Shown here: positions 8,499 through 16,597 of the stretch, piece after piece | How positions within the stretch are numbered: the first letter of the stretch is position 1 | Layout: each line of letters begins with the position of its first letter | Source: Marinomonas sp. UCMA 3892 | GTDB lineage: Bacteria; Pseudomonadota; Gammaproteobacteria; Pseudomonadales; Marinomonadaceae | NCBI RefSeq assembly: GCF_012726345.1 | Contig: NZ_PTXN01000022.1 | Coordinates: 645 to 64,644, forward strand | Direction: 5' to 3' | DNA: 64,000 nucleotides | Notes under the pieces: model-generated | What the model was told of the DNA's origin: nothing | The model's database searches: none | The model's input: only the letters and a program-made list of their open reading frames with translations | Position numbers and translations under genes: made by a program

Positions 8499-8995
8499 TA
8501 TTGAACCTCCAAACGTTCGGTTTTAAGGCTTTCTATCAATTCATCAAAACGTTGAGTATCTACTTCTGCATAAATTTCATCACCCACGCGCACTGAAGGA
8601 CCACAACTACAATTCCCCAAGCAATAAACAGGCTCCAAGGTAATATTATTATCAGCTGTAGTCTGATGGTACTGGACATCCAAAATGCTTTTTGCATAAG
8701 CCTCTAAATGACGAGCTCCTACTGCTTGACAAGCTTCAGCACGACAAACCTCAACCACATGACGCCCAGGTTGTTTGGTACGAAAATGATGGTAAAAGCT
8801 GATGACACCATGAACTTCTGCACGACTTAACTTTAAGGCGCCAGCAATTAACGCTACTGCGTCTTCTGGAATGTATGAAAAGCGATCTTGAATAGCATGC
8901 AAAAGCGGCAATAAAGCCCCCGGTTTTGCCTTAAACTCTTCAATGATAGCCTGACCGATGGAAGGTTCCCAAGTCACGAATCTCGGTGTAGTCAT
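8498..8995 (-). CDS. fdsG: Formate dehydrogenase gamma subunit FdsG (thioredoxin-like [2Fe-2S] protein)
   Basis: A NuoE-like subunit of 165 residues from the ATG at 8995, first gene of the operon. The N-terminal helical part is followed by a thioredoxin-like [2Fe-2S] domain with ligands Cys84 and Cys89 (VCRAEAC) and Cys125 and Cys129 (CLGNC). It relays electrons within the soluble formate dehydrogenase. The frame stays open to 9040, but AGGAGG lies upstream of the ATG at 8995 and nothing like a ribosome binding site supports 9040. The operon order is fdsG-fdsB-fdsA-fdsD. No LysR-type fdsR regulator is adjacent. Confidence 0.93.
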   Translation of the reverse strand: MTTPRFVTWEPSIGQAIIEEFKAKPGALLPLLHAIQDRFSYIPEDAVALIAGALKLSRAEVHGVISFYHHFRTKQPGRHVVEVCRAEACQAVGARHLEAYAKSILDVQYHQTTADNNITLEPVYCLGNCSCGPSVRVGDEIYAEVDTQRFDELIESLKTERLEVQ

Positions 8996-9520
8996 TATTA
9001 TAATTCCTCCTACCACCGCCTTATTGATAGAAAAACTCAAATTCAGGCGGGAGTGTTACTTTATTGTAGTACTTATTAATATAAAACGTACGTTAGCATT
9101 TAAATCTAAAAATCATACGTCATAATTTTTAGACAATACTATCGGTTTCTTATCATCATGAAATGTCGAGATCCAGACACGTCATACTAGGACATTTACA
9201 GTGTTTAATGCCGCAGGATCGCACATCCACCTTCATCCAACTTATCTTATTACGACATTTTATAATGCTAGATACCCTACTTACTCTATAAGTAAGCCAA
9301 GCCAAGTTGAAATGGATTGTAACCCCAAATTATAAATACCGCTAAGTCAATAAAACGTCGTTATAACAACAGCTGTTGACGCTGTTATGCAATATCACAG
9401 CATGCAGCTGGTTTTTAATTACCTTCGTTTCTATAGCAGCACCTTAAGCAGAAACCAATAGGCAGTATCCTCCAATTATAACTGGCGGACACACAGGCAT
9501 ACTCAAACAACAATAACGGC
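8996..9520. other. Divergent fdsG / pntA intergenic region
   Basis: About 520 bases hold the promoters of both operons. No coding ORF of note was seen. Two short perfect palindromes stand out: AACGTACGTT (9085-9094) near fdsG, and CAACAGCTGTTG (9367-9378) about 145 bases upstream of pntA. Either could be an operator, but short palindromes occur by chance and no regulator can be named. Confidence 0.5.
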
Positions 9521-11095
9521 ATGAATATGAAAATTGGAATCCCAAAAGAGATAGAAGAAGGCGAACTAAGAGTCGCCATGACCCCCTCTATTGCCTCCAA
9601 AGTGAAGCAATTAGGGTTTGATATTATAATGGAGAGCGGTGCCGGTGTTGCTGCATCTTATTCAGACGACACATACAAAGAAGTGGGTGTCGAAATAACG
9701 CAAGATACCAAGAAACTTTGGCATGACGTTGATATCTTAATAAAAGTACGTCCTCCTGTTGAACACCCAGAACTTGGCTTTTATGGCGTTGAGCTATTAG
9801 GGAAAAATCAAACTCTAATTAGTCTTATACACCCAGCACAAAATGCCAGCAAACTTCAGCAACTGTCCGAGCGCGGCACCAATGTGGTGGCACTGGATGC
9901 TGTACCACGCATTTCACGAGCACAAAAAATGGACGTCCTTAGTTCGATGGCAAACATTGCCGGATATCGGGCTGTAGTGGAAGCGGCCCAGCACTTTGGT
10001 CGTTTTTTCACTGGTCAAATTACCGCTGCAGGAAAAGTCCCCCCAGCCAAAGTTCTTGTTATTGGCGCAGGGGTAGCTGGTTTAGCGGCGATCGGCGCAG
10101 CCAAAAGCATGGGTGCCATTGTTCGCGCATTCGACACTCGACCTGAGGTAAAAGAACAGGTTGAAAGTATGAATGCCGAATTTCTATTATTAGATTTTAA
10201 AGACGAAGATGGTAGCGGTGAAGGTGGTTACGCGAAAACCATGAGCGCCGAATTTATTGCTGCCGAAATGGCGCTATTTGCTGAACAAGCAAAAGACGTC
10301 GACATAATCATTACTACTGCATTAATTCCAGGTAGAACAGCGCCAGAACTTATTACAGAAGACATGGTTCGCTCAATGAAACCAGGTAGCGTCATCGTTG
10401 ACCTTGCTGCTGAGACTGGTGGTAACTGTCGCTTAACACAGGCCAATAAAGTTATTGACGTACACGGCGTGTCTATCATCGGCTACACCAACCTACCTAG
10501 CCGAATGGCCGCTCAATCCAGCCAATTGTTTGCGACAAACATCTACCACCTTCTTACCGAGTTATGTCCAAATAAAGATGGTCAAATAGAATTAAACATG
10601 GAAGACGAAGTGATTCGTGGAGCAACTGTGGTTAAAGATGGCAGCATTACCTGGCCACCACCAGCACCACGACTTTCCGCCGCACCAAAGGCAGATGTAA
10701 GTGAACAATTAAAACCCGAAAAAAGTGAAGTGAAGCCGAAAGATAAAAAACCGAGTGCTTTTGGTTTTCTTGTTCCGGTGCTTATAACTGGCGCATTGTT
10801 GCTTGGCTTGGGCTCTATAGCACCAGCGGAATTCATGGCTCACATGACGGTTTTTGTATTGTCATGCTTTGTTGGTTACATGGTGGTTTGGGGCGTAAGT
10901 CATTCTCTTCATACACCTCTTATGAGCGTAACTAACGCGATTAGTAGCATTATTGTAATTGGCGCTATTACACAAGTATCAAGTGACAGTCCAATCGTAT
11001 CTATACTAGCAGCGATGGCAATTTTTATTACCAGTATCAATATTGTGGGCGGCTTTGCTGTAACACATCGCATGCTGAAAATGTTCCGCAAATAG
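9521..11095 (+). CDS. pntA: NAD(P) transhydrogenase subunit alpha PntA
   Basis: A 524-residue alpha subunit of the proton-pumping transhydrogenase (E. coli PntA 510). Residues 1-380 form the cytoplasmic NAD(H)-binding domain I, with IGIPKEIEEGELRVAMTP at the N-terminus, RISRAQKMDVLSSMANIAGYRAV near 130, and the Rossmann motif VIGAGVAGLAAIGAAKSMGA near 185. A charged linker near 400 (many K and E) leads to four C-terminal membrane helices (about 410-510). Transhydrogenase couples hydride transfer between NADH and NADP+ to proton movement across the inner membrane. The start has no strong ribosome binding site. pntB follows after 10 bases. Confidence 0.96.
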   Translation: MNMKIGIPKEIEEGELRVAMTPSIASKVKQLGFDIIMESGAGVAASYSDDTYKEVGVEITQDTKKLWHDVDILIKVRPPVEHPELGFYGVELLGKNQTLISLIHPAQNASKLQQLSERGTNVVALDAVPRISRAQKMDVLSSMANIAGYRAVVEAAQHFGRFFTGQITAAGKVPPAKVLVIGAGVAGLAAIGAAKSMGAIVRAFDTRPEVKEQVESMNAEFLLLDFKDEDGSGEGGYAKTMSAEFIAAEMALFAEQAKDVDIIITTALIPGRTAPELITEDMVRSMKPGSVIVDLAAETGGNCRLTQANKVIDVHGVSIIGYTNLPSRMAAQSSQLFATNIYHLLTELCPNKDGQIELNMEDEVIRGATVVKDGSITWPPPAPRLSAAPKADVSEQLKPEKSEVKPKDKKPSAFGFLVPVLITGALLLGLGSIAPAEFMAHMTVFVLSCFVGYMVVWGVSHSLHTPLMSVTNAISSIIVIGAITQVSSDSPIVSILAAMAIFITSINIVGGFAVTHRMLKMFRK

Positions 11096-11105
11096 GAGAT
11101 AAATA

Positions 11106-12506
11106 ATGAACTTCGGAATAATGACAGCTTCATATATAGGAGCAAGCGCGTTGTTTATCATGGCCTTAGCCGGACTAAGTCACCAAGAAAGCGCAAGACG
11201 CGGTAATATTTATGGCATGCTGGGTATGGCACTCGCGGTCGTTATCACTATTGCAGGCGCAGTAACAGATAATTATCAATTACTGCTACTTGGCATTGTA
11301 CCTGGCAGTATTATTGGTTGGTTACTTGCAAAACGTGTTGAAATGACACAAATGCCAGAGCTGGTAGCAATTCTTCATAGTCTAGTTGGTTTAGCTGCAG
11401 TGTTTGTTGGCTTCGCGAATGCAATAGGTCATGAGCAATATGAGTCTTTGATAGCTCAACGGATACACGATGTTGAGACTGCGATAGGTATTTTCATCGG
11501 GGCAGTAACTTTTACCGGATCATTAGTTGCTTATCTAAAACTGAGCGGCAAGGTATCTGGCAAGCCACTTAGACTACCTGCTCGCCATTTAATCAATTTA
11601 CTTATCTTTATTGCTGTAGTGTATTTGATTGTTCTATTTGCTCAAGTAGGTGCGGCTGAGGGCATTAACTATCTCGCTATTATCACTCTATTAGCCTTTA
11701 TTTTTGGCGCTCATTTAGTGATCGCTATTGGTGGTGCTGATATGCCCGTCGTGGTTTCTATGCTAAACAGCTATTCCGGTTGGGCTGCCGCGGCAATGGG
11801 TTTTATGTTAGGCAACGATCTACTAATAGTTATTGGGGCCTTGGTCGGTAGTAGTGGCGCGATTCTAAGCTACATCATGTGCCGCGCCATGAACCGTAAA
11901 TTCCTTAATGTCATTCTCGGTGGTATTGGCGGCAGTAAAGCGGCAAAAGGAAACTCCAAGGTAAGTACTGAGGTACAGGGAACCATTATCGAAATTCAAG
12001 CCGAAGAAGCAGCACAAGCATTAGCTGATGCCAAAGAAGTAATGATTTTACCTGGCTATGGTATGGCCGTCGCTCAAGCTCAACACACTGTGTATGAAAT
12101 TACCAAAAAACTTCGTGACAAGGGCGTAAATGTACGCTTTGGTATTCACCCTGTAGCAGGACGCATGCCTGGACATATGAACGTTCTACTAGCAGAAGCC
12201 AATGTTCCCTACGATATTGTGTATGAAATGGACGAGATCAATGATGACTTTAAAAACATTGATGTTTCTATCGTTATTGGGGCTAATGACATAGTAAACC
12301 CTGCTGCAAATGAAGAACCAGACAGCCCTATTGCTGGCATGCCAGTACTGGAGCCTTGGCACGGAAAACAAACTATAGTGCTTAAACGAGGCATGAGCCG
12401 AGGTTATGCTGGTGTTGAGAACCCGCTATTTTTTAAAGAAAATACTCGCATGCTATTTGGCGATGCAAAAGAAAGCGTAGAAGCTTTACTCAAGCATCTG
12501 TCGTAA
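11106..12506 (+). CDS. pntB: NAD(P) transhydrogenase subunit beta PntB
   Basis: A 466-residue beta subunit (E. coli PntB 462). The N-terminal half holds eight or nine membrane helices forming the proton channel, including the motif GGADMPVVVSMLNSYSGWAAA near 210. The C-terminal 180 residues are the NADP(H)-binding domain III with VMILPGYGMAVAQAQH near 315 and KRGMSRGYAGVENPLFF near 425. The AGGAG of its ribosome binding site overlaps the pntA stop. The partner is PntA. Being divergent from the formate dehydrogenase operon suggests, but does not prove, that formate-derived NADH is used to balance NADPH. Confidence 0.96.
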   Translation: MNFGIMTASYIGASALFIMALAGLSHQESARRGNIYGMLGMALAVVITIAGAVTDNYQLLLLGIVPGSIIGWLLAKRVEMTQMPELVAILHSLVGLAAVFVGFANAIGHEQYESLIAQRIHDVETAIGIFIGAVTFTGSLVAYLKLSGKVSGKPLRLPARHLINLLIFIAVVYLIVLFAQVGAAEGINYLAIITLLAFIFGAHLVIAIGGADMPVVVSMLNSYSGWAAAAMGFMLGNDLLIVIGALVGSSGAILSYIMCRAMNRKFLNVILGGIGGSKAAKGNSKVSTEVQGTIIEIQAEEAAQALADAKEVMILPGYGMAVAQAQHTVYEITKKLRDKGVNVRFGIHPVAGRMPGHMNVLLAEANVPYDIVYEMDEINDDFKNIDVSIVIGANDIVNPAANEEPDSPIAGMPVLEPWHGKQTIVLKRGMSRGYAGVENPLFFKENTRMLFGDAKESVEALLKHLS

Positions 12507-12528
12507 CATCAAGCCTAATGCTATAAAC

Positions 12529-12557
12529 AAACGCCAGCATTCGCTGGCGTTTTTTTA
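12529..12557 (+). terminator. Intrinsic terminator after pntB
   Basis: The stem AACGCCAGC / GCTGGCGTT has a 4-base loop ATTC and is followed by a run of T (12550-12556). The nine-base arm is identical to the core of the terminator at 3655-3698. It stands between pntB and the converging PilZ gene. Confidence 0.9.
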
Positions 12558-12575
12558 TTACTAAATACTTCAATT

Positions 12576-13298
12576 TTATTTTGCTTTATTAAACTGCGTT
12601 TCCAGTATGAAAGCCATCAAGGGTATTCCTACCTCTTTCACTACATCAATAAAACGAACCCCATAAACATAGAAGTATTCAACACCCATACGATTTAGAA
12701 AATCGTTATCCACCAAACTTGCCTGCACTTGTTCAAGCATCTGTATTTCTTGCGACCTAATCTCACAATCCAATTTTAGAATATGACTGTAAGGCCCAAT
12801 TTTAACATTACAAGCCAATCTCATGGTTTGGTTAACCGAGCCAAAGTCCTCTTTAGATATCAACTTTGCCCCACCAAGACTTAAATCTATAATAATAGCC
12901 GAAGAAGATTCACTAATTGACGTTGGCAAAGTATTTGGCTCTATATTAGATATCAGACGAGCCTCAACACGAGCAGCCTGCCTGACTTCAGACGTTTCTA
13001 CATAACTCGGATAAGCAATATGAAGATGAGCGGCGGGCTCCATATAACTTTTGGCAATCTTGCTTGAAAATGCACAAACATGGGTACTCAACATCAAGCG
13101 AACATTTACCACCTGACTATCCCTAACTAGTATGTTTTTTCCATTTAATTTTGGGCAAGACACAATTAATGAGCTTTTTAAGATGTTACCAAGGACCTTC
13201 ACCATGTAACGCCCCGGGGGAGAGATAAACTCAATTTGCACATTCGTCCCTATTGGTACATCAAGATCTCCTAGATCGACCTGCATTACTCCAGCCAT
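12576..13298 (-). CDS. YcgR-like flagellar brake protein with PilZ domain
   Basis: A 240-residue cytoplasmic protein with a YcgR-type N-terminal beta domain (about 1-98) and a C-terminal PilZ domain (about 104-225). The cyclic-di-GMP ligands are present: RQAAR (Arg106 and Arg110, RxxxR) and DLSLGG (138-143, DxSxxG). Proteins of this layout bind cyclic-di-GMP and slow the flagellar motor or act as general effectors. The residues seen support c-di-GMP binding; the motility role is inferred from the family. A diguanylate cyclase is encoded 10 kb away at 23721, though no direct link is shown. pdxB lies 16 bases upstream on the same strand and may be co-transcribed. Confidence 0.82.
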   Translation of the reverse strand: MAGVMQVDLGDLDVPIGTNVQIEFISPPGRYMVKVLGNILKSSLIVSCPKLNGKNILVRDSQVVNVRLMLSTHVCAFSSKIAKSYMEPAAHLHIAYPSYVETSEVRQAARVEARLISNIEPNTLPTSISESSSAIIIDLSLGGAKLISKEDFGSVNQTMRLACNVKIGPYSHILKLDCEIRSQEIQMLEQVQASLVDNDFLNRMGVEYFYVYGVRFIDVVKEVGIPLMAFILETQFNKAK

Positions 13299-13314
13299 GC
13301 AACTACCTTAGTCA

Positions 13315-14457
13315 TCATTTATTGTCTACTGAAAAACCAGCGGCACTCATAAGATTGCTCGCATCGCTACTGCTTACACCAATAATACAAGTATTAAACT
13401 CGTCTCTTTCGACGTAATGCTTACGCAGCCAATCAAAAACGTTTTTTTCTTTATTTTCTCTATATTTAAAACGCAACCTAATATCATCTCTGGACACATC
13501 ATAGATTGCATGCATACTTCGAGCCAGCATTTCTTCTTGTGGCTCCTCTGCGCTAACATTAACAAAGGAAAGCCATCCAGCACTAATAGCGTCATACTTA
13601 CTAATCACATTAGCATCCAGTGCTAAATATTGACACAAAGCCTGATACACCATCCATGTACCTTTTTCACGACCTTGCTTGCTATAACCAGCAATATGAG
13701 GAGTGGCAATATCAACAATAGCAATCAATTCCTGGTTGATAGCAGGCTCGCCATCCCAAACATCAAGCACTAAGTGAAGATTACCATTTAACTGTTTATG
13801 TCGATCAAGCAAAGCACTTTCATCAATAACCCCACCACGTCCAGCAGAAATGATAGTGACGCCAGCAGACAGCTTAGCCAGCTCTTTTCTTCCAATCATT
13901 CCCTTAGTTGGGTAAGAGCCGGTATGCGTTAAAGGTGCATGCAAGGAAATAACATCACAAGACAGGATCTCATCCAAGGAAACAAAATTGGCCGATCCGC
14001 CTTCTTTTTCCCTAATAGGATCATATACATGAACCTGACACCCCATATTGGCAAAACGGGTATAAACAGTTTTACCAACATTGCCATAACCAATAACGCC
14101 AATTTTTTTACTCAGCCAATTAATTTTCTTTGTCAAATAAAGGTGACTCAAGGCACTAAAAACATAATCAGCGACAGCTTCTGCATTACACCCCGGCGCA
14201 CTGCTAAATCCGATATTAGCTTTACTCAAATAATCTAGATCAATATGATCTACACCTATCGTGGCACTGCCAACAAAACGAACCGAACTACCTTCAAGCA
14301 ATTCTTTAGTAACTTTTGTTACCGAGCGAACCAAAAGTACATCCGCTTCTCTTACTTGTTCATGAGTTAAAGTCCGACCATTTACCAACTCAACATCACC
14401 TAAATGCGAAAACAAGACTTTCGCGTTTGGCATATTCTCATCTGCAATAATTTTCAT
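13315..14457 (-). CDS. pdxB: 4-phosphoerythronate dehydrogenase PdxB
   Basis: A 380-residue D-2-hydroxyacid dehydrogenase of the PdxB type, acting in pyridoxal phosphate synthesis by oxidising 4-phospho-D-erythronate. Visible features: the N-terminal MKIIADENMPNA typical of PdxB, the NAD-binding loop VIGYGNVGKTVYTRF near residue 122, the active-site Arg in SAGRGGVIDESALL near 207, Glu in VWDGEPAI near 235, and His in IATPHIAGYSKQG near 254. The C-terminal PdxB dimerisation domain follows. The length equals the family norm (378-381). It overlaps the 3' end of epmC by 20 bases, so the two are translationally linked. PLP is needed by AlaA, GlyA and GcvP in this window. Confidence 0.94.
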   Translation of the reverse strand: MKIIADENMPNAKVLFSHLGDVELVNGRTLTHEQVREADVLLVRSVTKVTKELLEGSSVRFVGSATIGVDHIDLDYLSKANIGFSSAPGCNAEAVADYVFSALSHLYLTKKINWLSKKIGVIGYGNVGKTVYTRFANMGCQVHVYDPIREKEGGSANFVSLDEILSCDVISLHAPLTHTGSYPTKGMIGRKELAKLSAGVTIISAGRGGVIDESALLDRHKQLNGNLHLVLDVWDGEPAINQELIAIVDIATPHIAGYSKQGREKGTWMVYQALCQYLALDANVISKYDAISAGWLSFVNVSAEEPQEEMLARSMHAIYDVSRDDIRLRFKYRENKEKNVFDWLRKHYVERDEFNTCIIGVSSSDASNLMSAAGFSVDNK

Positions 14458-15007
14458 ACTGTCGCTTTAAAAACTCATTAAATATTTGATCAGGAAGGCG
14501 CTGCGCCAATAAATACTTAGAAAATATTTCTGCTCTTTCAGGCAGACCAGAAACGATATACTCACCTACCTGAGACATTACCGAATGCTCAAAATGTTGT
14601 ACGTCGTAATCCGGCATCGATAGGTTGTCCACACTGACGCGGAAGGGTAATCCCGCAGCCCAATGCAAAATACACTCAACCGCTTGTGGTTTAACTTCAA
14701 CTTTTTCAAACTCTTTTTGCGTCTGTAAGTTGCGCGAATCAGACTCATACCAATAGCCATAATCTTCCTGCAATCGCCTTTCCTGCCCAGCGATACACCA
14801 ATGACTTACTTCGTGCAGCGCGCTTGAAGGATAATCAAAACGAAAATATATCGCAGCCGAACCATTTGGCCCAGCGGGCAAATAGAGAGGCTCATCTGCA
14901 CCACCAATAAGATGGGTATTAAAACTTGAAAGGAAACAGGCGCTGAAGGCTTCCACAAGCTGCTTTGCACTTGCCAACCGTAGACTCCAAAAGTAAAGAA
15001 TTATCAC
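14438..15007 (-). CDS. epmC: Elongation factor P hydroxylase EpmC (YfcM)
   Basis: About 180-189 residues, matching E. coli EpmC/YfcM (182). EpmC hydroxylates the beta-lysylated lysine of translation factor EF-P. Visible motifs are ALHEVSHWCIAG near residue 65 (metal ligands His and Glu), the FGYWY-like GYWYESDSRN near 83, and FEKVEVKPQAVECILHWAAG near 100. The longest frame begins with GTG at 15007, which lacks a ribosome binding site. A TTG at 14977, preceded by TGGAG, matches the family N-terminus better and may be the true start. The 3' end overlaps pdxB. The EF-P gene and epmA/epmB are not in the window. Confidence 0.88.
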   Translation of the reverse strand: MIILYFWSLRLASAKQLVEAFSACFLSSFNTHLIGGADEPLYLPAGPNGSAAIYFRFDYPSSALHEVSHWCIAGQERRLQEDYGYWYESDSRNLQTQKEFEKVEVKPQAVECILHWAAGLPFRVSVDNLSMPDYDVQHFEHSVMSQVGEYIVSGLPERAEIFSKYLLAQRLPDQIFNEFLKRQYENYCR

Positions 15008-15127
15008 ATAAGAAATAAAAATGCGCCACGCAAAGAATCAAACTTCACGTAACGCATTTTATTCAAAGTTATATTGGGCTTATTGTTGATCCAAACGTAA
15101 ACCTAAAGCTCAACACAACCAAATTAA

Positions 15128-16228
15128 TTATCCACGATAATAGCGAGAAGGTACAAAAGGCATTGCTGCTTGTTTCAATGGAATACTTTTTCCTCTCACA
15201 TTAGCGAACAACGGTTCGCCAGAATCTAAGGCTTGAGTCGATATATAAGCCATTACGATAGGTTGAGCAAGACTTGGCGAGAATCCACCGCTGGTTACCA
15301 CACCTTTTACCTCTCCAGAAGCATCAACTATTTCTACACCTTCACGAACAGGTGCACGTCCATCAACCAAGAAACCAGCACGCTTTCTTACTGGCTTATT
15401 CGTAAATTGCGGCAATATGACATCGGCACCAGGGAAACCACCAGCACGATCCCCTTCTAAACGACGTACTTTTTGTATCGCCCAATTAAGAGATGCTTCA
15501 ATTGGTGTTGTTGTTGTATCAATATCATGACCATATAAACACAAGCCAGCTTCAAGTCGTAAAGAGTCTCGAGCACCAAGACCGATCCACTCAACTTCAT
15601 CAAACGCCAACAAAGCATTCGCAAAGGCTTCAGCATGATCATTTGGTACAGAAACTTCATAACCATCTTCACCAGTATAACCAGAACAGCTTACCCACAA
15701 TTCAACACCCAGCCATTCAAACTTTAGACTTTGCATAAATTTCATAGTAGAAGCATCCGGCACCATGCGAGCAAACACTGCACGAGCCTTTGGCCCTTGA
15801 ATCGCAAGCAAAGCTCGATCATCAATGACATCAACATCACAATCTACTAAAGTCGCTTTTAAATAAGCAAAATCTTGTTCTTTGCAGCCAGCATTTACCA
15901 CCATGAAGACTTCTTCACCCCAATTAGCAAGCATCAAATCATCGGTAATACCGCCATTTTCGGTAGTGAACATACCGTAGCGCTGCATACCTTCCGCTAA
16001 CCCAAGTACATCGACAGGTAAAATAGCCTCAAGCTTAGCCTTTAGATTTTCGCCTCGCAGTATTACCTGCCCCATGTGTGACACATCAAATAAACCCACG
16101 TTCTCACGAGTCCACAAATGTTCTTTCATCACACCTAACGGATATTGAACCGGCATCTCATAGCCAGCAAATTCAACCATTCTAGCGCCAGAGGCGATAT
16201 GTAGATCACATAAAGCAGTACGTTTCAT
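15128..16228 (-). CDS. gcvT: Aminomethyltransferase GcvT (glycine cleavage T protein)
   Basis: A 366-residue folate enzyme that takes the aminomethyl group from lipoylated GcvH and gives methylenetetrahydrofolate and ammonia. It shows FAGYEMPVQYPLGVMKEH near residue 23, the conserved GLFDVSHMGQV near 47, the catalytic Asp region YTGEDGYEVSV near 190, and the C-terminal GCV_T domain. The frame is open upstream to a TTG at 16270, but that codon lies within a palindrome. The ATG at 16228 has AAGG upstream and matches family N-termini. It is transcribed alone, divergent from glyA-gcvH-gcvP, which carries the rest of the pathway. Confidence 0.94.
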   Translation of the reverse strand: MKRTALCDLHIASGARMVEFAGYEMPVQYPLGVMKEHLWTRENVGLFDVSHMGQVILRGENLKAKLEAILPVDVLGLAEGMQRYGMFTTENGGITDDLMLANWGEEVFMVVNAGCKEQDFAYLKATLVDCDVDVIDDRALLAIQGPKARAVFARMVPDASTMKFMQSLKFEWLGVELWVSCSGYTGEDGYEVSVPNDHAEAFANALLAFDEVEWIGLGARDSLRLEAGLCLYGHDIDTTTTPIEASLNWAIQKVRRLEGDRAGGFPGADVILPQFTNKPVRKRAGFLVDGRAPVREGVEIVDASGEVKGVVTSGGFSPSLAQPIVMAYISTQALDSGEPLFANVRGKSIPLKQAAMPFVPSRYYRG

Positions 16229-16260
16229 AACGAAAACCTTAATTAAAATAGTGTTAGTGT

Positions 16261-16280
16261 CTGTTTCCAATTGGAAACAG
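16261..16280. promoter_or_regulatory. Palindromic operator candidate upstream of gcvT
   Basis: CTGTTTCCAATTGGAAACAG is a perfect 20-base palindrome ending 33 bases upstream of the gcvT start. Its 16-base core GTTTCCAATTGGAAAC recurs exactly at 16427. It has no loop, as expected of a dimer-binding DNA site and not of an RNA hairpin. Confidence 0.75.
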
Positions 16281-16426
16281 AGTATCTAAAAGCAACTTGT
16301 TTTGACAAGCACTAAGCAACATTTATTCGGTAATCTCCAGAATCGAAACCAGTAAATATCAACAAAAAACTAAATGATCGGTCAACTCTAATAACGAGCA
16401 AACTTTAAAATTGACTCTCTTTTGCT

Positions 16427-16442
16427 GTTTCCAATTGGAAAC
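16427..16442. promoter_or_regulatory. Second copy of the palindrome, upstream of glyA
   Basis: GTTTCCAATTGGAAAC is identical to the core of the site at 16261-16280, and CT also precedes it. It lies 155 bases before the glyA start. The two centres are 164 bases apart between two divergent glycine/one-carbon transcripts, which suggests one regulator controls both. A separate 8-bp inverted repeat AAGATGAT/ATCATCTT lies at 16500-16523. No glycine riboswitch features were seen in this 369-base gap. Confidence 0.75.
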
Positions 16443-16597
16443 TTTTTGATTATGATAAGCAAAATTGACGTAAACCGAACAATGACTGACGCTCCTAGAA
16501 AGATGATCTTTTTTCATCATCTTAGACTGCCTTAGTGTTATTATACGCAAGACTCATTGTCTTTTGGCATACATGTTTATTTAAGAGGAATTTCACC

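Noticed and set aside
16229..16270. Longer gcvT starting at TTG 16270
   Set aside because: The start would lie in the palindrome, the extra 14 residues are not family-like, and the ATG at 16228 has AAGG upstream.
16229..16597. Glycine riboswitch upstream of gcvT or glyA
   Set aside because: No tandem aptamer features or expression platform could be recognised. The only strong elements are DNA palindromes and one short 8-bp repeat.
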